Assembly (NCBI GenBank): GCA_002402905.1 | Contig: DHGT01000008.1 | Coordinates: 1 to 5,943 of the forward strand | Origin: Desulfatitalea sp. UBA4791 | GTDB lineage: Bacteria > Desulfobacterota > Desulfobacteria > Desulfobacterales > Desulfosarcinaceae | Direction of reading: 5' to 3' | Length of the DNA stretch: 5,943 bases | Part shown: piece by piece, positions 1 through 5,772 of the stretch | Layout of the letters: every line of letters starts with the position of its first letter | Position numbering within the stretch: the stretch's first letter is position 1 | Program-made: the position numbers and the translations under genes | The notes under the pieces: model-generated | The model's input: the letters and a program-made list of their open reading frames with translations, nothing else | What the model was told of the DNA's origin: nothing | Databases searched by the model: none

Positions 1-112
1 AAGGGATCAGGAAATCTGAAGTTAACAGCGTCCCACTGCTTCCGCGCATTGATTGGCTACACCTCTGACTCAACCTAAATAATGGGATTCACCCTATCTT
101 CCATTGGTTATA
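1..112. other. Downstream flank of the efflux operon, no recognised gene
   Basis: This stretch follows the stop codon of the outer-membrane factor gene. On the plus strand one frame is open from base 1 to a TAA at 76-78 and would give a 25-residue tail containing LTASHCFRALIGYTSDST. On the minus strand a frame is open from about base 56 to the edge and reads RKQWDAVNFRFPDP, but has no start codon. I recognise neither. A weak 5-bp inverted repeat (AATGG at 81-85 and CCATT at 101-105, 15-nt loop) has no T-run after it and is not a convincing terminator. One of the two frames could be the end or start of a neighbouring gene outside the window. Confidence 0.3.
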
Positions 113-1609
113 TTAGTCTAACGACAGCACTTCATCGTGTGACCATCCGCCCCCCATGCTTTGGTACAGTGCTACTGTGTCGGCCAGTCGCTGGCTTCTG
201 GCGGAGATCAGGCCGATGGCGGCTTGCTGGGCCTGTTGCTGCGCGATGAGGAGTTGGAGATAGCTGACCGTTCCTAAGGCATATCCTTGCCGGGTCAGGT
301 GCAGCGACTCCTGGGCGGCCTTGTCCGCGGCGGCCTGCGCCGCCAGGGTCTGGGCGTCGTTGTCCAGCGCTCGCAGCACGTCGGCCACGTTGCGCAGCGC
401 CTGCAAGACGGTCTGCCTGTAGTTCGCCTCGGCGGCGGCGAATGCCGCCTCTGCGGCTCGCGCCTCGGCGGGCAGGCCGGCGTTGAACAGGGGTTGCGCC
501 AATTGACCGACCAACCCCCAGACCAGCGCACCGCTGCCGAAGAGACTGGCGGCAGTGAGGGCTTGAAATCCGAGATTGGCGCTGAGTGTAATCCGCGGGT
601 ACTGTTTTGATACGGCTGCGCCGTATTGGGCGTTGGCGGCGTGCAGCAAAGCTTCGGAGGCTTGAATGTCGAGTCGTTGCCGCACCAGTTCCGAGGGCAC
701 GCGAAGCGGCAGTTCAGTCGGCAATCGGAAGTCGGCCAAGGTGAATTGCGGTACGGCCCCGCTCCCCGGCGGCCAACCGACCAGCACCGCCATCAGATGG
801 TTCGTCTGCTCCAGCCGGTTGCGCAGTGGTGGAATGGCGGCGCGGGACTGCTCCACCTGGGTCTGCAACGCCAGGACGTCGTTTTGGGAGGCAGCGCCCA
901 GCGCAAGACGCCGTCGCGTCAGTTCGAGTTGCTCCTCCTGGGTTGCCAGGATGGTCTCGTTGGCCCGGATCTGCTCGGTCATCTGCGCCTGAAGGATGGC
1001 CGACGTGACGACATTCGCTGCCAGCGTGAGGCGCGCCCCTTCAAACTGGTAGCGCTGGTAGTCGGCCTGCGCGGCGAGGGCCTCGAGGGCGCGGCGGTTG
1101 CCGCCGAAGAGATCCAGGTTGTAGCTGACGCCTACCCCTGCGTTGTACAGATTGAACGTCCGGTCCCCGCCCTCCTGGCCGGATGGGGCGTTGTTCGTCT
1201 GTTGACGTTGTGCTCCCATTTGTCCGGTCACTTGGGGGTACAGCGTCGATCCGGCTTGTGCCTCGTAGGTTTGTTGGGCCTGACGAAGCGTGGCCATTGC
1301 CGCTTCCACTGTGGGGCTGGTTTGCAGCGCTTGCTGGATCAGCTCGTTCAGCTTGGCGGAACCCAACTCCTGCCACCAGGCGGTGGGGATTGCCCCGCCG
1401 GCAACAAAGCGCTGGGCGTCGCCCAAGCTGCCGGGGGCCGAAGTGGTTTGCTCAGGCAGGACCGTGGCGGTATAGCCGGAAACCGATGGCGGTTCGGGTC
1501 GTTTGAAGTCGGGACCGACGGCACAACCGGCCAGTACTCCCGCGTACAAGGCCAAGCAGGCCAGTTGAAGCCATGCGCCTATGGGGCGTATGCGGCGATG
1601 TGTTTTCAT
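113..1609 (-). CDS. RND/ABC efflux outer-membrane factor lipoprotein (NodT/OprM type)
   Basis: Outer-membrane exit channel of the tripartite pump, a TolC-like trimer spanning the outer membrane and reaching into the periplasm. From the ATG at 1609 the protein has 498 residues, usual for NodT/OprM proteins. It opens with a basic stretch (KTHRRIR), a hydrophobic core and a lipobox LAGC with Cys29. The residue after the Cys is Ala, which fits outer-membrane sorting. The mature start AVGPDFKRP is the classic NodT opening. Two OEP repeats follow, with YNLDLFGG at about 163-170 in the first and RVPSELVRQRLDIQASEAL at about 304-322 leading into the second. Both have the Ala/Gln-rich coiled-coil helices of the periplasmic barrel. 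I chose the start at 1609 because GGAG lies six bases upstream and the signal peptide then begins correctly. An in-frame ATG at 1645 overlaps the ATPase stop as ATGA and would add 12 residues that do not look like a signal peptide. Last gene of the operon. Confidence 0.93.
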   Translation of the reverse strand: MKTHRRIRPIGAWLQLACLALYAGVLAGCAVGPDFKRPEPPSVSGYTATVLPEQTTSAPGSLGDAQRFVAGGAIPTAWWQELGSAKLNELIQQALQTSPTVEAAMATLRQAQQTYEAQAGSTLYPQVTGQMGAQRQQTNNAPSGQEGGDRTFNLYNAGVGVSYNLDLFGGNRRALEALAAQADYQRYQFEGARLTLAANVVTSAILQAQMTEQIRANETILATQEEQLELTRRRLALGAASQNDVLALQTQVEQSRAAIPPLRNRLEQTNHLMAVLVGWPPGSGAVPQFTLADFRLPTELPLRVPSELVRQRLDIQASEALLHAANAQYGAAVSKQYPRITLSANLGFQALTAASLFGSGALVWGLVGQLAQPLFNAGLPAEARAAEAAFAAAEANYRQTVLQALRNVADVLRALDNDAQTLAAQAAADKAAQESLHLTRQGYALGTVSYLQLLIAQQQAQQAAIGLISARSQRLADTVALYQSMGGGWSHDEVLSLD

Positions 1610-1615
1610 GGACGG

Positions 1616-1619
1616 CTCC
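1616..1619 (-). promoter_or_regulatory. Ribosome binding site deciding the outer-membrane factor start
   Basis: GGAG on the minus strand with a six-base spacer to the ATG at 1609. It supports that start over the in-frame ATG at 1645, which relies on the ATGA overlap with the upstream stop and has only a GC-rich, poorly SD-like leader. Confidence 0.6.
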
Positions 1620-1641
1620 GTTTCTAAAAAATGCATGGTTT

Positions 1642-2361
1642 TCATTCGAACGCCCGCCCCTCTCCGGCTTCCTCCTGGGTTTTGCCGTCGCGGATGTGGT
1701 AGATGCGCTTGAAAGTCGGGATGATCTTTTCGTCGTGCGTCACGACGATGATGGCGGTCTCGTATTGGCGGGCCATTTGATTGAGGATGCGAATCACGGC
1801 CAAGGCCCGTTCGCTGTCCAGCGGCGCCGTCGGCTCATCGGCAAGGATCACCGGCGGGCGGTTGACCAGCGCCCGGGCGATAGAGACGCGCTGTTGTTCG
1901 CCACCGGAGAGTTGTGACGGCATGGCTTTGGCGCGATGCGCCACGTCCAGCGCTTCAAGCAATTCCAGCGCGCGCTTCCGGGATTCCGCATTGGGGTGTC
2001 CGGCCAGCATGGGCAGCAACGCCACGTTGTCGGTGACGTCGAGGAACGGGATCAGGTACGGCGCCTGAAAGACGAAACCGATTTTGTCGCGGCGCAGGGC
2101 GCGCAGATCGGGAATCTTCCAGCCGTCGTCATAGATCACCTCTTCTCCCAACGTCATACGGCCGGCGGTGGGCTCGATCACAGCGCCAAGGCATTTGAGC
2201 AGGGTGCTCTTGCCGGAGCCCGACGGACCGATCAGCCCGACCACCTCGCCGGGAGCGACCTGCATATCCACCCCCTTGAGAGCATCGAGAGCCGTGTCGC
2301 CCTTTCCGTAGCGTTTGCGTAATCCTTCAATGCGGATGCCTTTTCCAAACATGTCAGCCAC
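1642..2361 (-). CDS. ABC transporter ATP-binding protein (MacB/LolD/DevA type)
   Basis: Cytoplasmic ATPase subunit that powers the FtsX-type permease encoded just upstream. The 239 residues match a stand-alone nucleotide-binding domain of the LolD/FtsE/DevA class. Visible motifs in order are Walker A GPSGSGKST at 45-53, Q-loop Gln99 in VFQAPYL, ABC signature LSGGEQQR at 151-158, Walker B VILADE at 171-176 and the switch His209 in VVTHD. The element after Walker B reads DEPTAPLDSE; the family usually has Asn or a small residue where Pro180 stands. Everything needed for ATP hydrolysis is present. The start is a GTG at 2361 with GGAGG six bases upstream, overlapping the permease gene by 8 bp. 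An ATG at 2352 with AGGTGG five bases upstream is an equally reasonable start and would remove three residues. The stop overlaps the upstream in-frame ATG of the next gene. Substrate unknown. Confidence 0.95.
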   Translation of the reverse strand: MADMFGKGIRIEGLRKRYGKGDTALDALKGVDMQVAPGEVVGLIGPSGSGKSTLLKCLGAVIEPTAGRMTLGEEVIYDDGWKIPDLRALRRDKIGFVFQAPYLIPFLDVTDNVALLPMLAGHPNAESRKRALELLEALDVAHRAKAMPSQLSGGEQQRVSIARALVNRPPVILADEPTAPLDSERALAVIRILNQMARQYETAIIVVTHDEKIIPTFKRIYHIRDGKTQEEAGEGRAFE

Positions 2362-3556
2362 CTATCGCCTCCGCCGGATCCACTTTGAGGGCGGCGCGGA
2401 TGGCCAGGACGCTCGCCAGGGCACAGATCACAAAAACGCCGGCGAAGCCGAGCAGCGCATCGCCCGGTTCGAGCAAGACATACTTGGGAAAAATCGGCGC
2501 CCAGAAGGTGGCAGAGATCTTGCCCACCACAAAGCCGATCAAACCCAAACCCAGCGCCTGCTGCATGATCATCCCGGCGATGGTGCGGTTTCGGGTGCCG
2601 ATCAGTTTGAGCACCGCGATCTCGCGGATCTTGCCGAGGGTCAGGGTATAGATGATGAAGGCGACGATAGCGGCGCTGACGATGGCGAGAATCACCAGGA
2701 ACATGCCGATCTGTTTGGCCGCGGTGGCAATCAGCTTGCCGATCAGGATCTCTTCCATCTGTACGCGGGTATAAACCTGCAAGCGCTTCCAGCGCCGAAT
2801 CGGTTTGGCAACCTCCTCCGGGCTGAAGCCGGGCTTGACCTGCACCAGCACCGAATTGATGTATGGGTTGATGCTTTGTGAGGCAAGCACCGCATCGAGA
2901 AGACCCGGCGTCCCTGGACGATTGAAGGCCGGGTTCCCGGCAGTTCGGCGGCGTTGCTGGGCAATGGCATCATTGTCTTTTAGGAACTGCGCTTCTTGCG
3001 CATCCTTGAGCGGGATGAACACCATCGGGTCGCCGCCGGAGGAGACCATGCGCCGGGTCAGCCCGACCACCGCGTAGTGGTTGCGGCGGATCTGGATGCG
3101 CTCGCCGAGTTTAAATCCGGTAGCGACATCGGCGACGGCCTCATAATGGCTGCGCGTGATTTGCCGACCGGCGATGAGATAGCCGGGCTGCCCGGGTTCG
3201 CCGGGGCCGCCGGGCACGACGCCGACCACCATGGCGCGCACGTCGCGCTCACCCTGCCGTACCTGCATAGTCAGATAGGTGATGTTGGCCGCCCGGTCAA
3301 CGCCGGGCATTCCGCGAATGGTGCGATAAACGTCGTCGTAGAGGCTGGACGGCTCGGCATAGGGGCCGAGGGTGTCCTGCTGCACCACCCAGAGGTCGGC
3401 ACCGCTGTTATCAAGCAGCACTTTGGCGTCGTCCACCATGCCGCGATATACTCCGGCCATGGTCAGCGTCACTCCGATCAACAGCCCCAGACCCACGCCG
3501 GTAAAGACAAACTTTCCCCAGGAGTGCAGGATGTCACGGCCCGCGAGACTGATCAT
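2354..3556 (-). CDS. ABC transporter permease, FtsX/MacB-PCD type (DevC-like)
   Basis: Inner-membrane subunit of a type VII (MacB-like) ABC system, which uses ATP hydrolysis to drive periplasmic conformational changes rather than moving substrate through the membrane. The 400 residues show the expected plan: one transmembrane helix at about 16-36, a large periplasmic domain to about 280, then three helices at about 282-306, 328-350 and 366-390. The cytoplasmic loop GKIREIAVLKLIGTRNRTI (308-326) is the typical FtsX coupling region, and the end RAALKVDPAEAIGG is the usual family C-terminus. The ATPase is not fused, unlike MacB and like DevC/DevA or LolC/LolD. The periplasmic domain carries a short Gly-Pro loop, PGGPGEPGQPG (115-125). 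The ATG at 3556 overlaps the adaptor stop as ATGA, and AAGGGG lies seven bases upstream, so translational coupling to the adaptor is likely. Confidence 0.93.
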   Translation of the reverse strand: MISLAGRDILHSWGKFVFTGVGLGLLIGVTLTMAGVYRGMVDDAKVLLDNSGADLWVVQQDTLGPYAEPSSLYDDVYRTIRGMPGVDRAANITYLTMQVRQGERDVRAMVVGVVPGGPGEPGQPGYLIAGRQITRSHYEAVADVATGFKLGERIQIRRNHYAVVGLTRRMVSSGGDPMVFIPLKDAQEAQFLKDNDAIAQQRRRTAGNPAFNRPGTPGLLDAVLASQSINPYINSVLVQVKPGFSPEEVAKPIRRWKRLQVYTRVQMEEILIGKLIATAAKQIGMFLVILAIVSAAIVAFIIYTLTLGKIREIAVLKLIGTRNRTIAGMIMQQALGLGLIGFVVGKISATFWAPIFPKYVLLEPGDALLGFAGVFVICALASVLAIRAALKVDPAEAIGG

Positions 3557-4746
3557 GGCGAAACCCCTTCCAGTCGCTCAACAATCTTGACTCGGCTGCG
3601 GGGTCCAAGGGCGCGCTGGCTATAGACGACCACGCGCTCGCCCGCCTTGATCCCTTCGATGATCTGCACCCGTCCATCTAGGTCGGTCGCGCCCACTTTG
3701 ATCGGCGCGAAGCGCAGTTTGTCCTCTTCGATCAGCCAGACGCCAAGACGGCCGGCGACCCGCTGCACACTGGCATTGGGCAACACAGGCGTCTCCGGCA
3801 ACGCGGACATCGCAACCGTGACCTCGGCCAGTTCACCGATGGGAGGCAGCCTTTTCGGCAATTCATCGAAAATCACCTTGGCCAGGGTTTCCTCGGTGAC
3901 CGCATCGGCCATCGGCTCCACACGCAGCACGCGCCCTGCAAATCGAATCCCTTCTTGCGAGCGCAGCACGATCTGAACCGGCAGCCCAGTACGCAGACCC
4001 GATACATGCAGTTGATCGAAGCGCACATTGATCCACAGACTCGCGGGATCGATCACCTCCACTACCGACTGACCGGCGACCACGGTGGTGCCGGGATCAG
4101 CGTTCCGCGCAGCCACCAGGCCGCGGACCGGTGCGATCAAGCGCAGGTTGGCGCGCTGTTGGATCAACCCCCCGCGTTCGGCGTGGATCCGCGCCGTTTC
4201 CTGGCTCGCGGCATCGAGATTCGCCCGGGCGGCGGCAAAACTCGCCTCAGTCACCTGGCGCTCCTGAAGCTTGCCCTCAACCGCCTCTTCGCTCACGGCG
4301 CGCACCTTCAGCAATTGCTCATAGCGGCTTGCCTGGTTTTCGGCATAGCTCTTGCGTGCCAACGTTTCCCGGACCTGGGCTTCGGCGGCCAGCACAACTG
4401 ACCCGCTGCGCTTGAGCGCTGCATCCTGCGCGGCTATGCGGTTGTCGAGGTCCACAGGGTCCATTTCACCAAGCAACTGCCCCGCCTGGACCATTTCACC
4501 CACCTGCACCTCCACCCGTTTGATTCGACCGGCAACCGTTGGTCCGATCCGATAGGTGAAGCGGGCCTCGACCGTGCCAATGCCAAACAGGGCCGGTGCG
4601 ATGGAACGGCTTTCCACGGTGGTCGCGGTCACGGGGATGGGCGCAAGCGGCCCGGAGCGTAACGCTACGTAGATCAACAGGGCCAGCAGCGGCACGACGA
4701 CCGCCAATAGCGCCAACATCCGGCGGTTAATTGATATGAATTTCAT
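3553..4746 (-). CDS. Periplasmic adaptor (membrane fusion) protein, HlyD/MacA/DevB type
   Basis: Adaptor that links the inner-membrane permease with the outer-membrane channel. The 397 residues begin with a single uncleaved-looking membrane anchor (about 9-28, LALLAVVVPLLALLIYVAL). The first half of the barrel-sandwich (lipoyl-like) domain follows, with AGRIKRVEVQVGEMVQAGQLL at about 72-92. A long Ala/Glu/Arg-rich helical hairpin spans about 100-198, with the turn near KVRAVSEEAVEG. The second half is LIAPVRGLVAARNADPGTTV at about 203-222. Beta-barrel and membrane-proximal domains complete the protein. The hairpin is short to medium in length, as in pumps that meet a TolC-like partner, consistent with the outer-membrane factor in this operon. 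The start at 4746 has AAGGA four bases upstream, with GGGGAGG further up. It is the first gene of the operon, so its promoter should lie in 4747-4880. Substrate cannot be inferred. Confidence 0.93.
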   Translation of the reverse strand: MKFISINRRMLALLAVVVPLLALLIYVALRSGPLAPIPVTATTVESRSIAPALFGIGTVEARFTYRIGPTVAGRIKRVEVQVGEMVQAGQLLGEMDPVDLDNRIAAQDAALKRSGSVVLAAEAQVRETLARKSYAENQASRYEQLLKVRAVSEEAVEGKLQERQVTEASFAAARANLDAASQETARIHAERGGLIQQRANLRLIAPVRGLVAARNADPGTTVVAGQSVVEVIDPASLWINVRFDQLHVSGLRTGLPVQIVLRSQEGIRFAGRVLRVEPMADAVTEETLAKVIFDELPKRLPPIGELAEVTVAMSALPETPVLPNASVQRVAGRLGVWLIEEDKLRFAPIKVGATDLDGRVQIIEGIKAGERVVVYSQRALGPRSRVKIVERLEGVSP

Positions 4747-4771
4747 TGGTTCCTTGGCCTCCCCTAAGCAG

Positions 4772-4788
4772 AAATCGTTTTCCGATTT
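4772..4788. promoter_or_regulatory. Candidate operator dyad upstream of the efflux operon
   Basis: AAATCG (4772-4777) and CGATTT (4783-4788) form a perfect 6-bp inverted repeat with a 5-base spacer. It lies next to the candidate -10 and across its predicted start point, 25-42 bases before the adaptor ATG. A dyad in this position fits a repressor site, for example of TetR or MarR type, but no such regulator is encoded in the window. Confidence 0.35.
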
Positions 4789-4794
4789 GTTATA
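4789..4794 (-). promoter_or_regulatory. Candidate -10 element for the efflux operon
   Basis: TATAAC on the minus strand matches the sigma-70 -10 consensus at five of six bases and would start transcription at about 4782. No recognisable -35 stands 16-18 bases upstream, which would be consistent with activator dependence. A weaker alternative -10 is GATACA at 4829-4824. Confidence 0.4.
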
Positions 4795-4829
4795 ACTGCG
4801 TCACAATTCGTTTCTGTAGTCTTTGTATC

Positions 4830-4873
4830 TCATCAACAGAACGAAAAATCTTTGACTTAAGTCAAGTTGATGA
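4830..4873. repeat. 8-bp inverted repeat flanking the palindrome region
   Basis: TCATCAAC at 4830-4837 is the exact reverse complement of GTTGATGA at 4866-4873, with 28 bases between. The right arm directly abuts the 14-bp palindrome at 4852-4865. Each arm contains a TTGAT/ATCAA pentamer, the FNR half-site. A repeat of this length and spacing is only modestly unlikely by chance in a 340-base stretch. Confidence 0.45.
4852..4865. promoter_or_regulatory. FNR/DNR-like palindromic site TTGACTTAAGTCAA
   Basis: This is a perfect 14-bp palindrome with the architecture TTGAC-N4-GTCAA. The established binding sites of the FNR/CRP superfamily are TTGAT-N4-ATCAA for FNR and TTGAC-N4-ATCAA or close variants for ANR/DNR-type regulators, so this is a good match apart from a symmetric C/G at the fifth position. 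It lies about 110 bases before the adaptor start. If the start point were near 4817, its centre at 4858.5 would sit at -41.5, the class II activator position, but the matching -10 (GATACA) is poor. Relative to the better -10 at 4789-4794 the centre is near -76. The regulator itself is not in the window. Confidence 0.5.
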
Positions 4874-4982
4874 AATTAGCGACCCCGGAACCGCGTGGTT
4901 GGATTTCGCCTTCCGGTGCGCGACATCGGAATGGTGCGTATCATCCCCTCGCTCCCATGTGTTAATGGTGAAGGGGGTTGCA

Positions 4983-5033
4983 TCAGTCGATCTTACCGAT
5001 CCAGGAGACGCTGTTCTTGATGGGTCGTTTCAT
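4983..5033 (-). pseudogene. N-terminal relic of a flavodiiron protein (or 16-codon leader ORF)
   Basis: A strong ribosome binding site (AGGAGGAGGA, 5050-5041, seven-base spacer) precedes an ATG that opens MKRPIKNSVSWIGKID and then a TGA. Flavodiiron proteins (A-type flavoproteins, FprA/ROO/NorV), which reduce O2 or NO at a di-iron site, typically begin with a pattern close to I-x3-V-x-W-V-G-x-x-D-W followed by FHG and THRG. The relic matches up to the Asp, and the stop falls exactly at the conserved Trp codon (TGG to TGA). Beyond it, traces such as LHH in the same frame and LTHGS in the next frame faintly recall FHG and THRG, so decay may extend to about 4951. The relic begins 51 bases after the cupin-ABM stop with no terminator between, so the two were probably one operon. 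The alternative is a short regulatory leader peptide. Family match is from memory, unaligned. Confidence 0.5.
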
Positions 5034-5040
5034 CGGTTTG

Positions 5041-5050
5041 TCCTCCTCCT
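5041..5050 (-). promoter_or_regulatory. Very strong ribosome binding site before the 16-codon ORF
   Basis: AGGAGGAGGA on the minus strand, seven bases before the ATG at 5033, is the strongest Shine-Dalgarno sequence in the window. Its presence in front of only 16 codons is what suggests that a full gene once followed, or that a translated leader is kept on purpose. Confidence 0.6.
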
Positions 5051-5084
5051 GTTGCGGGAATGTCGTCATCTCGACACTCAGGCA

Positions 5085-5690
5085 CTATTGACGCCGGGTC
5101 GTCAACACTTCGTAGAAGTGGGGCTCCGGCATTCCATCGATCAGCGTTTCCACCTTCTTGAAGAGGATCTGCCGTTCATCGCTCAGGTGCATCGCCATGA
5201 AGGTCTCCTCTGATTCGTGTTCGACTACGGCGGCATACTGCTCCGTTCCCTCTGTCGATTTCAGGAGCGTCCGGGAGATGAATCCCGGATGTTTGGCGAA
5301 AAGCTCGCTGGATCGCCCGAACCATTCTCGAAATTCTTTCTCCTTCCCGGGTTTCACCGCAGGAAATTTGATCAGGTTCACGAAACGCCATTCCTTGTTC
5401 TTATCCTCAAGCGAATCCTTTTCCACGGCATCCGGATGGGGGGGGTTTATGACCAGAAAGACCAAACGTTCCGGGGATTCATTTTGAATACTCATGGAAG
5501 AGTTCAGAGGTACTCGGATGAGATTTCCCTGTCCGACTTTAACTTTTTCCATGCCTACAGAGAACGTCCCTAAGCCTGCGACCACCTGAAGGGTCACATT
5601 GGAATTGGCCTTGTGCTCTGGAACATTCTGCCCCGGCTCCAGACAGACTTGGTTCATCAAGAGATACTGCTCATCGACTATGTTGGCCAT
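5085..5690 (-). CDS. Cupin domain fused to antibiotic-biosynthesis-monooxygenase (ABM) domain
   Basis: A cytoplasmic protein of 201 residues with no signal peptide. Residues about 10-85 form a small cupin barrel. Motif 1 keeps Gly20 and His26, but the second His and the Glu are replaced by Ala28 and Val32. Motif 2 (G-x5-P-x-G-x2-H-x3-N) is recognisable as Gly55, Pro61, Asn63, Met66, Asn70, with the metal His replaced by Met66. Three of four ligands are lost, so metal catalysis by the cupin is unlikely. Residues about 101-196 form a dimeric ferredoxin-like ABM domain (WRFVNLIKF, a Gly-Phe motif HPGFISR, and VEHESEETFMAMH). Such domains include cofactor-free monooxygenases and heme-degrading IsdG. 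The IsdG Trp is not seen, so heme oxygenase activity is not supported. The start at 5690 has AAGGAAGGA six bases upstream; an in-frame ATG at 5744 has only a weak AGG. The gene is more AT-rich than the pump genes. Its substrate is unknown. Confidence 0.8.
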   Translation of the reverse strand: MANIVDEQYLLMNQVCLEPGQNVPEHKANSNVTLQVVAGLGTFSVGMEKVKVGQGNLIRVPLNSSMSIQNESPERLVFLVINPPHPDAVEKDSLEDKNKEWRFVNLIKFPAVKPGKEKEFREWFGRSSELFAKHPGFISRTLLKSTEGTEQYAAVVEHESEETFMAMHLSDERQILFKKVETLIDGMPEPHFYEVLTTRRQ

Positions 5691-5696
5691 GCCCCG

Positions 5697-5705
5697 TCCT
5701 TCCTT
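5697..5705 (-). promoter_or_regulatory. Ribosome binding site deciding the cupin-ABM start
   Basis: AAGGAAGGA on the minus strand, six bases before the ATG at 5690. This is far better than the sequence before the in-frame ATG at 5744 and makes the 201-residue protein the likely product rather than the 219-residue version. Confidence 0.7.
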
Positions 5706-5750
5706 TTTAAACACTTCTTTCTCCTTCAGATTGATCCGTTCCATCTTGCC

Positions 5751-5771
5751 TAATTTCCCGAAGAAATTATA
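5751..5771 (-). promoter_or_regulatory. Candidate promoter -10 overlapping a 7-bp dyad before cupin-ABM
   Basis: A perfect TATAAT lies at 5771-5766 on the minus strand and would start transcription at about 5759. It overlaps an inverted repeat TAATTTC-TTCGG-GAAATTA (5769-5751, 7-bp arms). There is no good -35 at 16-18 bases. A 12-bp palindrome TTGGATATCCAA (5791-5802) occupies that region instead. As RNA the dyad could form a small hairpin, but no T-run follows, so an operator is likelier than a terminator. Confidence 0.4.
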
Positions 5772-5772
5772 A

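Noticed and set aside
79..112. Possible terminator after the outer-membrane factor gene
   Set aside because: The only inverted repeat has 5-bp arms, a 15-nt loop and no T-run, so it is not a convincing intrinsic terminator.
626..1627. Long plus-strand open frame of 333 codons opposite the outer-membrane factor gene
   Set aside because: It is the antisense shadow of a GC-rich gene with clear NodT features. Its translation is low in complexity, rich in Gly, Arg and Gln, and shows no family motif.
1642..3556. A fused MacB transporter
   Set aside because: ATPase and permease are separate reading frames with the permease first, whereas MacB has an N-terminal ATPase fused to the membrane part. 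No frameshift would join them in that order.
4876..4983. A 35-codon minus-strand ORF starting at the TGATG overlap with the 16-codon ORF
   Set aside because: There is no Shine-Dalgarno apart from coupling, and the product is rich in Arg, Pro and Thr without motif. It is better read as decayed flavodiiron sequence.
5050..5070. Small hairpin TGTCG-N6-CGACA between cupin-ABM and the relic as a terminator
   Set aside because: The stem is only 5 bp, no T-run follows, and a strong ribosome binding site comes straight after, which argues for read-through.
4746..5213. Plus-strand open frame of 155 codons across the intergenic region and the end of cupin-ABM
   Set aside because: It runs antisense over the promoter region, the flavodiiron-like ORF and a real coding end, has no ribosome binding site, and its product resembles nothing I know.
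5085..5690. Heme oxygenase of the IsdG type
   Set aside because: An Asn on the first ABM strand is present, but the conserved catalytic Trp is replaced in the VEHESEETF region and no heme-uptake genes are nearby.
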